A DNA stretch of 64,000 nucleotides, taken from Psychrobacter sp. FDAARGOS_221. Its GTDB lineage: Bacteria > Pseudomonadota > Gammaproteobacteria > Pseudomonadales > Moraxellaceae. The first letter of the stretch is position 1. Each line of letters begins with the position of its first letter. Where the stretch lies: assembly GCF_002313155.2 (NCBI RefSeq), contig NZ_NWFK02000001.1, positions 1,426,001-1,490,000 of the forward strand, in the 5' to 3' direction. This document shows, in pieces, positions 17,896 to 27,071 of this stretch. The translations under genes and the position numbers were made by a program. Below the pieces are notes generated by a model that ran no database searches, was not told the DNA's origin, and saw nothing but the letters and a program-made list of their open reading frames with translations.

Positions 17896-18452
17896 TTTAA
17901 TAACTTCCTGTGATTAAAAAGTGGGTCAACGACGCTGTTTGATACTTTATCACGCCTCAGTCACAAATCGTATCGTCTTTATCTAACTTTTATTTTATAA
18001 TGAGTAACTAACTGCAACCCTTTTTTTAATAATACTGCCAGCTTAAGTGTCAAAACCTGATTTTGTACCCTTAAAATTCGCTTATTGTGACGTATTTGGG
18101 TATATTGAGTGGTTTATACCAATGTTTGCTAGCATCTAAAATTAACATAGTCGCACGGTTACAGCGGACAAGTGATTGTTAAGCAGCTATTTTTCTCAGT
18201 AGCTTTTGTATAAGCAATGGTTGACAAGGTGTCTTGTCGATCGCTTTTGATTAATAACCAATGGTTTGATATAGGTCATGGTTAAATCATAACAGGTTGT
18301 GCACATTGATAAGGTATGACTCGATTGGTTTCAACCTTGCATAACCAATATATTTTGTAAACCAGATGCTTATCTATCCTGATGACTTGTCAATCAACCC
18401 CTGTTTCTGCCACTGATTGTGTGATTATTGAGCCAGCTATAAGGAGTCTAAA
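17896..18452. other. Intergenic region before ETF-QO
   Basis: 557 bp between the minus-strand DUF1285 gene and the plus-strand ETF-QO gene, so it must hold two divergent promoters. A TTGACA at 18221-18226 has no well-spaced -10 box. No open frame, RNA gene or repeat was recognised. Confidence 0.5.
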
Positions 18453-20120
18453 ATGCAAGATGAACAAATAGAACGTGAATCTATGGAGTTTGATGTTGTT
18501 ATTGTTGGGGGTGGTCCATCTGGCCTTGCAACGGCCATTCGTCTACGCCAACTTGCTTTAGAAGCTGGCAATGAAGAATTTATGGTCTGTGTGGTCGAAA
18601 AAGGCTCAGAGTTTGGTGCACACACCTTATCTGGTGCGGTTATCGAACCACGTGCCCTTAACGAGCTTATTCCTGATTGGAAAGAAAAAGGCGCTCCTTT
18701 AAATGTGCCTGTCACCGAAGACAGAGTGTATTACCTAAACTCGAAAACACGCTCAACCAAAACACCAAACGGTCTTATCCCTGCACCGATGCATAATGAA
18801 GGCAACTACATTGTCTCATTAGGTAACGTTGTACGCTGGATGGCTGAGCAAGCAGAAGAGTTAGAAGTCATGATGTTCCCAGGCTTCGCAGCTTCTGACA
18901 TCTTATACAATGATGATGGCTCAGTACGTGGTGTATTAACCGGTGATATGGGTGTGGCAGCAGATGGCTCACAAAAGCCAAGCTATGAGCCAGGCTATGA
19001 GCTATTAGCAAAATACACTGTATTCGCAGAAGGTTGCCGCGGTCACTTAGGTAAGCGCTTAATCAGCCGCTTTGACTTAGATAAAGACAGCGATCCACAG
19101 CACTATGGTATCGGTATCAAAGAGCTTTGGGAAATCGACTCAAGCAAGCATGAGCCTGGTGTAGTGATGCACGGTTTAGGCTGGCCATTAACAGAAACCG
19201 GCTCAACTGGTGGTTGGTGGTTATACCACGATGAGAACAACCAAGTTAGCTTCGGTTTGGTCATCGACTTAGCATACAACAACCCATACCTGTCTCCATT
19301 TGATGAGATGCAGCGTCTAAAAACACACCCAGTTATCAAGCAAGTACTAGAAGGCGGTAAGCGTCTGTCTTATGGTGCCCGTGCCTTGACCAAAGGTGGT
19401 TTAAACTCACTACCTAAGCTAACCTTCCCAGGTGGTGTATTGGTTGGTGATGATGCTGGATTCCTAAACCCTGCGAAAATTAAAGGTACGCACACTTCTA
19501 TGAAGTCAGGTATCTTAGCAGCAGAAGCGGTATTTGAAGCGCTGCAAGCGGGTCGTCAACATGACGAAGTGACCAGCTATACTAAGAAATTCCAAGACTC
19601 ATGGTTATATGAAGACAACAAAGCGGCACGTAACTTCGCACCTGCGATGCACCGTTTAGGTCTATTCATGGGCGGCGCGTTTACCTTTATTGAGCACAAT
19701 TTATTAAAAGGCAAAATGCCGCTAACTATCCATGACAACACGCCTGACTATAAGGCATTGGATAAGGCAAGCACTTCATACAAACCAGATTATCCAAAAC
19801 CAGATGGTAAGTTAACCTTTGATAAGCTGTCGTCAGTATTTATTTCAAATACCAACCATGCTGAAGATCAGCCGGTTCACTTGAAGCTAACTGACCCAAC
19901 GGTACCCGTAGAAGTCAACTTGCCTATCTATGCTGAACCTGCACAGCGTTACTGCCCAGCTGGCGTTTATGAAGTTGTGAAAGATGCTGAAGGTGCTAAG
20001 TTTGTGATTAACGCTCAAAACTGTGTGCATTGTAAGACCTGTGATATTAAAGACCCATCACAGAACATTACTTGGGTAACGCCAGAAGGTGGCGGCGGTC
20101 CAAACTATCCAAACATGTAA
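18453..20120 (+). CDS. Electron transfer flavoprotein-ubiquinone oxidoreductase
   Basis: 555 residues. ETF-QO takes electrons from reduced ETF (fatty-acid and amino-acid dehydrogenation) to ubiquinone at the inner membrane. The FAD-binding VVIVGGGPSGLATAIRL lies at 15-31; HTLSGAVIEPRALNEL and GYELLAKYTVFAEGCRG follow; the C-terminal 4Fe-4S ligands are in RYCPAGVYE and NCVHCKTCDIKDP. Length is typical of the bacterial enzyme. Start supported by AAGGAG 6 nt before the ATG. The ETF subunit genes are not in the window. Confidence 0.96.
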   Translation: MQDEQIERESMEFDVVIVGGGPSGLATAIRLRQLALEAGNEEFMVCVVEKGSEFGAHTLSGAVIEPRALNELIPDWKEKGAPLNVPVTEDRVYYLNSKTRSTKTPNGLIPAPMHNEGNYIVSLGNVVRWMAEQAEELEVMMFPGFAASDILYNDDGSVRGVLTGDMGVAADGSQKPSYEPGYELLAKYTVFAEGCRGHLGKRLISRFDLDKDSDPQHYGIGIKELWEIDSSKHEPGVVMHGLGWPLTETGSTGGWWLYHDENNQVSFGLVIDLAYNNPYLSPFDEMQRLKTHPVIKQVLEGGKRLSYGARALTKGGLNSLPKLTFPGGVLVGDDAGFLNPAKIKGTHTSMKSGILAAEAVFEALQAGRQHDEVTSYTKKFQDSWLYEDNKAARNFAPAMHRLGLFMGGAFTFIEHNLLKGKMPLTIHDNTPDYKALDKASTSYKPDYPKPDGKLTFDKLSSVFISNTNHAEDQPVHLKLTDPTVPVEVNLPIYAEPAQRYCPAGVYEVVKDAEGAKFVINAQNCVHCKTCDIKDPSQNITWVTPEGGGGPNYPNM

Positions 20121-20155
20121 TTTTAAAAATAAGTATTAACTTATTGATTTTAAAT

Positions 20156-20184
20156 AAAAAACCCGCTCAGTGAGCGGGTTTTTT
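20156..20184. terminator. Terminator after ETF-QO
   Basis: AACCCGCTCA / TGAGCGGGTT forms a perfect 10-bp stem flanked by A and T runs on both sides, so it can work in both directions and also serve the convergent symporter gene. Confidence 0.9.
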
Positions 20185-20258
20185 ATTAGCGGCTTGTTAT
20201 GATTAAATAGTATTCAATGAGCTTTTAAATTCTTAAATAAAGCCAGTTATATTAACTA

Positions 20259-21764
20259 TTAATCATCCCACGCATCACGGTTGGCTTCATTTTTTAATTT
20301 TACAAATCGATCTGGATCAAAGGTAATTTGATCTGGTGATTTACCTTCTTTAATTTGACGCTCATAATCTCTTAAGATGCGCAGCGCCACAGGGGTTAGG
20401 ATTAAAATAGCTGCCAAGTTAGTCAATGCCATCAAGCCCATAGACAAGTCAGCAAAGTTCCAAATCGCCGGCAGGCTGGCGACCGAACCGATAAATACCA
20501 TCACCAATACCACCACTCGGAAAATCATAATCGCTGGTTTGGCATTTTTGCTACCAGAGATAAACTCAAGATTCGACTCACCATAGCTGTAGTTGGCAAT
20601 AATAGAAGTAAATGCAAAGAAGAAAATCGCAATCGCAATAAAGTACACACCCAAGTCACCGACATATTGTGACAAGGCCAACTGCGTCAACTGAATCCCT
20701 TCTTGCTCAACATTGGGATCGACCACGCCAGATAAGATAATAATCGACGCTGTCGCGGTACAAATCACTAGCGTATCGATAAACACACCTAGCATCTGCA
20801 TAAAGCCTTGTACTGCTGGATGGTCAGGATGACTTTTTGCAGTAGCCGCAGCATTAGGCGCTGAACCCATACCCGCTTCGTTAGAGAACAGACCGCGTTT
20901 AATACCATTAATCATGGCTTGAGCGATACCATAACCGAGTACACCGCCTGCTGCTTGCTCAAGACCAAAGGCCGATTTGACAATGTGCGCAATCGCCACT
21001 GGGAATAATGAAAAGTTGGTAATAATAATAAATAAAGCCAAGAAGATATACAGCATAGCCATAATCGGTACCACTTTACCCGCTACTCGAGCGACAGAGC
21101 GCAGGCCGCCAAATACCACAGGTGCAACCAGCGCAACCAACACGGCACCGGTCGCCCAAGTTGGAACACCAAAGGCTTCATTGGTGGCTTGTGCGATGGT
21201 ATTGGCCTGAACGCCATTGAACGCAAGACCAAAAGCGACCAGTAGACACAGTGAGAATAACACCGCCATCCAGCGCTGACCGACGCCACGCTCAATGTAA
21301 TAGGCCGGACCACCACGATATACATTATCGTTGTGCGGTACTTTATAAGCCTGTGCTAGCGTTGATTCAATAAAGCTGGTCGACATACCCACCAGCGCCG
21401 TTATCCACATCCAAAATACAGCGCCTGGCCCGCCGACATAGACAGCGATCGCCACGCCAGCCAAGTTACCGGTACCCACTCGCGCTGCTAAAGAGGTCAT
21501 CAAGGCTTCAAACGAGCTGATACCACCATCTTTGCGACCTTGACCTGAAGTTCGCAATAGACCCCACATGTGGCCGAAGTGACGAAACTGAATAAAGCGG
21601 GTGGCAACCGTAAAGAAGAGTCCGGCACCGATTAATACAAACACCAATAGACCAAACCAAGGGCTATTCATGATGAGCCAATCATCATTACCCCATATCA
21701 GTCCATTACCCCAAGACACGAAGGTGTTAAACCCTTCCACAAAACCATTCGATGATTGCGACAT
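20259..21764 (-). CDS. Alanine/glycine:cation symporter (AGCS family)
   Basis: 501 residues with about eleven hydrophobic segments. AGCS proteins import alanine or glycine with Na+ or H+ across the inner membrane. Family marks are TRFIQFRHFGHMW, ISSFEALMTSLAARVGTGNL, GGPGAVFWMW and GIKRGLFSNEAGMGSAPNAA. Substrate cannot be fixed from sequence, but alanine is the commonest. Transcribed towards the ETF-QO terminator; its upstream region is shared with the DUF4212/SSS pair. Confidence 0.93.
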   Translation of the reverse strand: MSQSSNGFVEGFNTFVSWGNGLIWGNDDWLIMNSPWFGLLVFVLIGAGLFFTVATRFIQFRHFGHMWGLLRTSGQGRKDGGISSFEALMTSLAARVGTGNLAGVAIAVYVGGPGAVFWMWITALVGMSTSFIESTLAQAYKVPHNDNVYRGGPAYYIERGVGQRWMAVLFSLCLLVAFGLAFNGVQANTIAQATNEAFGVPTWATGAVLVALVAPVVFGGLRSVARVAGKVVPIMAMLYIFLALFIIITNFSLFPVAIAHIVKSAFGLEQAAGGVLGYGIAQAMINGIKRGLFSNEAGMGSAPNAAATAKSHPDHPAVQGFMQMLGVFIDTLVICTATASIIILSGVVDPNVEQEGIQLTQLALSQYVGDLGVYFIAIAIFFFAFTSIIANYSYGESNLEFISGSKNAKPAIMIFRVVVLVMVFIGSVASLPAIWNFADLSMGLMALTNLAAILILTPVALRILRDYERQIKEGKSPDQITFDPDRFVKLKNEANRDAWDD

Positions 21765-22539
21765 CGATACTCTCCTCTTGATTGATTTTATGTAGCCACT
21801 AACTTATGAAGTCATTTATTTAGCGACCAATTTATTTAGCGATAAGTTTATGAAGCGGTTTATTTAACGACTTGCTTAACCACATATGTAGTGTCTTATA
21901 GAGTGCTTTATATAACCGCCGGTCACTGTCGTCTGATTTCAAACCAGGGCTAACCGCAAAACACTCTCTTTACTCTCTGCTCTATCCTGACACTACTATT
22001 AACTATTAATGTTTAACTGAAGTTGACGTTGGTCTGACATTGATCTAAAACTGGGCGTCAATGAGTTTGCCCTAAGTTTTCTTGCCCTAGGCTTTAGATT
22101 GATTTGCCGTCGATTTGCATGACGTATATTTGAAAATAACTGACGCTGAATGGTCGCTATTGACACTGTGGCTACTGAAAACGTCTATTGTAAAAAAAAT
22201 AAATCCCTATTCACAGTAATAAGCAACTTTAATTGAGTTTTTTTATTTATTTATGGAATGAAAAAGTGATTTTAATTTAGTTTATAAATGAAAATTTAAT
22301 AAATAGTTTGTTGCTATCAGTCACTTACAACTGTAGACTAAAAGCTATAACTTACTAAGCTAATACAATTTGTGTTGTTTTAGAGTCATTTTATACTTAA
22401 TGTTACAGTCATATTAATGGCTATTGCAGCATAAATGATGGAAATTTAGCGTTATAAACGGATTTACATCAGGCGGAGTTATCACTTAATCCGTTAACCC
22501 GCCTTCTTTTAACACCTCATGACAAAAGGAGCTTGTCAC
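21765..22539. other. Divergent intergenic region between two sodium symporter loci
   Basis: 775 bp, AT-rich, with no gene recognised. A weak plus-strand promoter candidate is TTGACA at 22160-22165 with TCTATT 18 nt later, about 370 nt before the DUF4212 gene. The length suggests several regulator sites, but none was identified. Confidence 0.45.
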
Positions 22540-22800
22540 ATGAATAACAAACATGATGCCCCAGGCTATTGGAAAGCCAACGTGCGCCTCATTTTAGGCT
22601 GTTTAGCGGTTTGGGCTATTATCCCTTACGGCTTTGCCATTTTATTCCGACCTCTACTTGCAGGCATCCAATTCGGCGGCGCCGATTTGGGTTTTTGGTT
22701 TGCACAACAAGGGTCCATTGCGACCTTTATCGCCATCATCTTCTTTTACGCCTGGCGTATGAATAAGCTTGATAAACAATACGGTGTAGAAGAGGAATAA
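22540..22800 (+). CDS. DUF4212 small symporter subunit
   Basis: 86 residues from the ATG at 22540, which follows AAAGGAG at the right distance; an ATG 21 nt upstream is in frame but overlaps that ribosome binding site. Two membrane segments: LILGCLAVWAIIPYGFAILF and IATFIAIIFFYAW. The family is always found just ahead of a VC_2705-type sodium:solute symporter, as here (5-nt gap), and is thought to be its small subunit. Confidence 0.92.
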   Translation: MNNKHDAPGYWKANVRLILGCLAVWAIIPYGFAILFRPLLAGIQFGGADLGFWFAQQGSIATFIAIIFFYAWRMNKLDKQYGVEEE

Positions 22801-22805
22801 GCCCA

Positions 22806-24674
22806 ATGAGTCAATTTACAATCAACATCCTATTTGTTGGTGCTTCTTTTTTGCTATATTTCGGTATTGCAATTTGGGCCCGCGCAGGATCTACCAAAGA
22901 ATTTTACGTCGCTGGCGGCGGTGTTCACCCTATCTTAAACGGTATGGCAACTGGCGCTGACTGGATGAGTGCGGCCTCCTTTATCTCGATGGCCGGCTTG
23001 CTAGCAGCAGGCGGTTACGGTGCCTCATCATATTTGATGGGTTGGACCGGCGGCTATGTTCTATTAGCGTTACTACTTGCCCCTTACTTACGTAAGTTCG
23101 GCAAATTTACTGTGCCTGACTTTATCGGCGATCGCTTTTATTCAAAAACCGCGGCTTTAGTTGCCGTGGTCTGTCTAATTGTCGCCTCAACCACTTATGT
23201 TATCGGACAGATGACCGGTGCTGGCGTGGCATTCTCGCGATTCTTAGAAGTAGATAACACCACCGGCCTTATTATTGCCGCTGTTGTGGTATTCTTCTAC
23301 GCCGTATTAGGCGGTATGAAAGGCATTACCTACACTCAGGTTGCTCAGTATGTGGTTCTAATTATCGCTTATACGGTACCTGCTGTGTTTATCTCACTTG
23401 AGCTAACCGGTAACCCTATCCCAGGCTTGGGCATGTTCTCAACCCATACTGAATCTGGTATGCCGTTATTAACCAAGCTGGATCAAGTGGTTACTGACCT
23501 TGGTTTCACAGCGTATACCGCAGATGTGCCTAACAAATTAAACATGGTACTGTTCACCTTATCGTTAATGATAGGTACTGCCGGTTTACCGCACGTTATC
23601 ATTCGCTTCTTCACCGTTCCTAAAGTTGCTGACGCACGCTGGTCTGCCGGTTGGGCATTGGTGTTTATTGCACTGCTATATTTCACTGCCCCAGCGGTAG
23701 GTTCTATGGCGCGTTTAAACTTAATCGATACCGTATATCCACAAGGTGTTGATGCCCCTGCATTGCCGTATGAGGAGCGTCCAAGCTGGATGCAAACTTG
23801 GGAAGACACCGGTCTTATCCAATATTCAGATCTAAATGGCGATGGCCGTATCCAGATGTATAACGATGGTGGTCTCGGTGCTGCACAAGCTGCATTAGCA
23901 ACTGCTGAAGCGGAAGGTGGCGATGTCGCTGCTGCAACTGCTGCTGTTGAAGCCGCACGTAGCGCACACAGTGACGTATTAGAAGGTAAGTTTGATAATG
24001 CCGGATGGCAGGGTAATGAACTTGATGTGAACAAAGATATCATGGTACTTGCTAACCCAGAAATTGCCAATCTACCACCTTGGGTTATTGGTCTAATTGC
24101 TGCAGGCGGTCTTGCTGCTGCACTATCAACCGCTGCTGGTCTACTACTTGCTATCTCATCAGCCATTAGCCATGATTTAATCAAGCGTAACTTGAATCCT
24201 AATATTAGTGATAAAGGTGAGTTATTAGCCGCACGTATCTCTATGGGTGTTGCCATTGTTGTTGCCACTTACCTTGGCTTAAATCCACCAGGATTTGCTG
24301 CGCAAGTAGTCGCATTGGCCTTTGGTATTGCTGGTGCGTCTTTATTCCCAGCATTAATGATGGGTATCTTCTCGAAGCGTATTAATAGCATTGGTGCCAT
24401 CTCAGGTATGTTAACCGGTCTGATTTTGACCTTGGTTTATATCTTTGTCTATAAAGGCTGGTTCTTTATGGCAGGTACAGCAAACTTCCCAGATACTGCT
24501 GAATACTGGTTACTAGGTATTTCACCGCTATCGTTTGGTGCTATTGGTGCATTAATTAACTTTATTGTTGCCTTCGCTGTATCATCAGTGACTGCGCCAC
24601 CTCCAGCACACATTCAAGAGCTGGTAGAAAGTGTCCGCTCTCCAAAAGGCGCTGGTGCTGCTATTGATCATTAA
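22806..24674 (+). CDS. Sodium:solute symporter, VC_2705 subfamily (large subunit)
   Basis: 622 residues of the SSS family with about 13 membrane segments. Family marks include GATGADWMSAASFISMAG-like sequence near residue 48, TYVIGQMTGAGVAFSRF, and GLPHVIIRFFTVP. Between membrane segments, residues ~342-415 form a soluble insert with an EF-hand-like loop DLNGDGRIQ followed by an Ala-rich helical stretch. Relatives of this subfamily carry acetate or other short carboxylates, but the substrate here is inference. Translationally close to DUF4212, so one operon. Confidence 0.92.
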   Translation: MSQFTINILFVGASFLLYFGIAIWARAGSTKEFYVAGGGVHPILNGMATGADWMSAASFISMAGLLAAGGYGASSYLMGWTGGYVLLALLLAPYLRKFGKFTVPDFIGDRFYSKTAALVAVVCLIVASTTYVIGQMTGAGVAFSRFLEVDNTTGLIIAAVVVFFYAVLGGMKGITYTQVAQYVVLIIAYTVPAVFISLELTGNPIPGLGMFSTHTESGMPLLTKLDQVVTDLGFTAYTADVPNKLNMVLFTLSLMIGTAGLPHVIIRFFTVPKVADARWSAGWALVFIALLYFTAPAVGSMARLNLIDTVYPQGVDAPALPYEERPSWMQTWEDTGLIQYSDLNGDGRIQMYNDGGLGAAQAALATAEAEGGDVAAATAAVEAARSAHSDVLEGKFDNAGWQGNELDVNKDIMVLANPEIANLPPWVIGLIAAGGLAAALSTAAGLLLAISSAISHDLIKRNLNPNISDKGELLAARISMGVAIVVATYLGLNPPGFAAQVVALAFGIAGASLFPALMMGIFSKRINSIGAISGMLTGLILTLVYIFVYKGWFFMAGTANFPDTAEYWLLGISPLSFGAIGALINFIVAFAVSSVTAPPPAHIQELVESVRSPKGAGAAIDH

Positions 24675-24839
24675 TAAATGGGGTTAAATAGACAGTAGAC
24701 ACAACGCTATCTATTTAACACCGCTATTTGAAACGTGTACACAAATGAGCCAGAGCTATCTGGCTCATTTAACTTTAGGGCTTTGGAAGCGCTGTCATAT
24801 AAAGTTAAAACCAACAGCCAAGCCAATACAGGAAAAGAA

Positions 24840-25451
24840 ATGATTTACGAATTTATTGCCACCATCAGCGCAGGATTTGCGATGGCCGGCTTCGCACTAA
24901 TTATCCGCCATATTCTAAAACTACTAAAAACGCCCTCACCTAAATGGCTGATACCCATCTTCGCTGGTATTGGTATGTTAGGATTCCAGATTCATCAAGA
25001 ATACCATTGGCATGAACAGCAAATTGAAAAGCTGCCCAAAGATGCTCAGGTGATTAAACTCATCGAAGGTAAAACCTGGTTTCGCCCTTGGAGTTACGTC
25101 AAGCCACAAGTCATTCGTTTTATGGCTGTTGCAACCGATAAAACCATCTCTAACCCGCAGTTAGGCAGCATCAAATCTATTAATATCTATTTATTTGAAA
25201 GACGCATCAGCACCAAGATTGTGCCGCAGTTTATTAACTGTGACAGTCAAACCATCGCTGATCCTTTTGAGCAACAACATTCACAAGAGACTACCGACCA
25301 GCCTGCCACTGATTCTGCTTCAGCTAATACAGCTACTGAATCAAGCAACTCGCCAACAGCTCAACGTCTGGCATTAAGCGAATTGAACTGGCATCCGCTA
25401 AAAGCGACAGACCCATTATTAAAAGCAGTGTGTGGTACAAGCACTTCTTAA
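24840..25451 (+). CDS. Hypothetical membrane-anchored protein
   Basis: 203 residues from the ATG at 24840, preceded by AGGAAAAGAA. Two hydrophobic segments near the N-terminus (about 5-24 and 36-51) are separated by a basic stretch, followed by a soluble domain containing GKTWFRPWSYVKPQVIRFM and a low-complexity Ser/Thr/Ala-rich linker (~140-170) before a short C-terminal part. I do not recognise a family. It lies 165 nt after the symporter gene on the same strand and may be read through from it. Confidence 0.7.
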   Translation: MIYEFIATISAGFAMAGFALIIRHILKLLKTPSPKWLIPIFAGIGMLGFQIHQEYHWHEQQIEKLPKDAQVIKLIEGKTWFRPWSYVKPQVIRFMAVATDKTISNPQLGSIKSINIYLFERRISTKIVPQFINCDSQTIADPFEQQHSQETTDQPATDSASANTATESSNSPTAQRLALSELNWHPLKATDPLLKAVCGTSTS

Positions 25452-25509
25452 CACCAGTGTTGAAGTCACTAATACTCAAACCTCTAGATTAGACAAACAC
25501 AGCAGCCCA

Positions 25510-25980
25510 TTACTCTATTGATAATCGGGCGCTATTGTTGCTAATGGTTTTCGCACCAATCCCCTTCACTTTTGCCAAATCATCAATGGTTGCAAACGGC
25601 CCAAACGCATCACGATACAATATAATCTGCTGCGCTTTTTTGCTGCCTATCCCTTTTAATAATGTCAGCTCCGCCTCGCCAGCTTGATTGATATTAACCT
25701 TTATATTCTGCTCCGCCCACTCAGCTTGCTGCTGTGCCAACTGCTGCTGCTTAATCATAAAGTCATACGCTAACTGTGCATCGGCAAAACATTGCTGAGC
25801 TTGTTGTTGCTGTTGATCTAGAACTTGAGATTTTGCTTGAGCTACTGACGGTATTAGCAGGACTAATAACAATATCAGCGTTAGGCCAGAATGAAAGTTA
25901 GCTTGAGTTTGACCAGTATCGCCATCAAACAGATAACCACCTGTGCCACTAACAATACTATTAGCCCCAGTATTATTCAT
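25510..25980 (-). CDS. ComEA-like helix-hairpin-helix DNA-binding protein
   Basis: 156 residues from the ATG at 25980. A hydrophobic segment (LTLILLLVLLIPSVAQA) acts as signal or anchor; then a Gln-rich helix; then two helix-hairpin-helix motifs in the last 65 residues: INQAGEAELTLLKGIGSKKA and FATIDDLAKVKGIGAKTI. ComEA proteins bind incoming DNA in the periplasm during natural transformation, so a competence role is likely. The start overlaps the end of mazG by 8 nt, indicating translational coupling. Confidence 0.85.
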   Translation of the reverse strand: MNNTGANSIVSGTGGYLFDGDTGQTQANFHSGLTLILLLVLLIPSVAQAKSQVLDQQQQQAQQCFADAQLAYDFMIKQQQLAQQQAEWAEQNIKVNINQAGEAELTLLKGIGSKKAQQIILYRDAFGPFATIDDLAKVKGIGAKTISNNSARLSIE

Positions 25981-26845
25981 GCTGTTTGGCTTGCTCCCAT
26001 AGTGCATCCATCTCATCTAAACTACTGGTTTCTGGGGTTTTGCCTTGCTTGCTCAGCTCGTCTTCGATATACCCAAAGCGAGAGCGGAACTTATGCACAC
26101 AGGTTAACGTCGCCGCTTCTGCATCCAAGTTTAGCTTACGTGCCACGTTAACCAAGCCGAATACACAATCGCCCAGCTCTTTTTCAAGTTCTGCTTTTTG
26201 TGCGGCATCAGCCTTTTCGCCGTCTTTAGGGATAATCTGTTTGAGCTCAGCGATTTCTTCTTCTAACTTAGCAATGGCGCCTTCGATACCATTCCAATCA
26301 AAGCCCAGTTTACTGGCTGCTTTTTGTAAGCTTTGTGCTTGCATCAAGGCACTACCGGCTTTGACTGAATCTAAGCTGCGTTTTGGCTTACCACGCCGCT
26401 CACGTTCGGCATTTTCTAACGCTTTAATTTCATCCCAGCGTTTTTTGACCGCCTCATCATCTGCTAGCTTATCGGCTTCAAACACATGCGGATGACGACG
26501 AATCAATTTGCTCTGTAAGGTGTAAATCACATCGCCTAAGTCAAACTGATGTTGCTCAGCATAGATCTGACAATGAAAGATGACTTGTAATAGCACATCA
26601 CCAAGCTCGCCTTTGATATCCTCAATATCACCCTCTTGCACCGCCTCGGCCAGCTCATACGCTTCTTCTATCGCATACGGAATCAAGCTGTGGTTAGTTT
26701 GTTTGATATCCCATGGGCAATCCGCACGCAATCGTGCCATCAATGCCAGTAAGTCATCTATATTGCCTGTCGGCTCTGGTGTGCCGGCCACCGGCGTTGG
26801 TGCAGTAACACTTGAGTTTGTCGAATTTTTGCTATTTTGTGACAT
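25973..26845 (-). CDS. mazG: Nucleoside triphosphate pyrophosphohydrolase
   Basis: 290 residues. MazG hydrolyses (d)NTPs to monophosphates and pyrophosphate, cleaning the nucleotide pool and lowering ppGpp effects. Two MazG domains are present: the first with CPWDIKQTNHSLIPYAIEEA and ELGDVLLQVIFH; the second with LEKELGDCVFGLVNVARKL, both carrying the acidic EExxE / ExxD metal ligands. Normal length (E. coli 263) with a Pro/Thr-rich N-terminal extension of ~25. It overlaps the ComEA-like gene downstream. Confidence 0.94.
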   Translation of the reverse strand: MSQNSKNSTNSSVTAPTPVAGTPEPTGNIDDLLALMARLRADCPWDIKQTNHSLIPYAIEEAYELAEAVQEGDIEDIKGELGDVLLQVIFHCQIYAEQHQFDLGDVIYTLQSKLIRRHPHVFEADKLADDEAVKKRWDEIKALENAERERRGKPKRSLDSVKAGSALMQAQSLQKAASKLGFDWNGIEGAIAKLEEEIAELKQIIPKDGEKADAAQKAELEKELGDCVFGLVNVARKLNLDAEAATLTCVHKFRSRFGYIEDELSKQGKTPETSSLDEMDALWEQAKQHE

Positions 26846-27071
26846 ACCCTACCCCCTGTTTATGTATTAATTTTCAATATCTTTTTTAATCATTTTGATA
26901 TTCATAAGCTAAGCCTAGTTTGCCTGGATATGGCTCAATAGTGGCTTTACTTAGACTGTCATATTTGCAGTGTATCATTTTATCAGTGTCATGATGACTT
27001 GATGAAAAACGTCACCCGGCTTTGTTGTGATGAGCCCAGTAATACACCTGTTAATAAGAAGAAAAAAAGCT

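Noticed and set aside
23483..24268. 261-codon minus-strand open frame
   Set aside because: Lies wholly antisense to the clear symporter gene at 22806-24674 and its translation resembles no protein; a by-product of codon bias.
25986..26495. 169-codon plus-strand open frame
   Set aside because: Antisense to mazG, Ser/Ala-rich low-complexity translation, no start signals.
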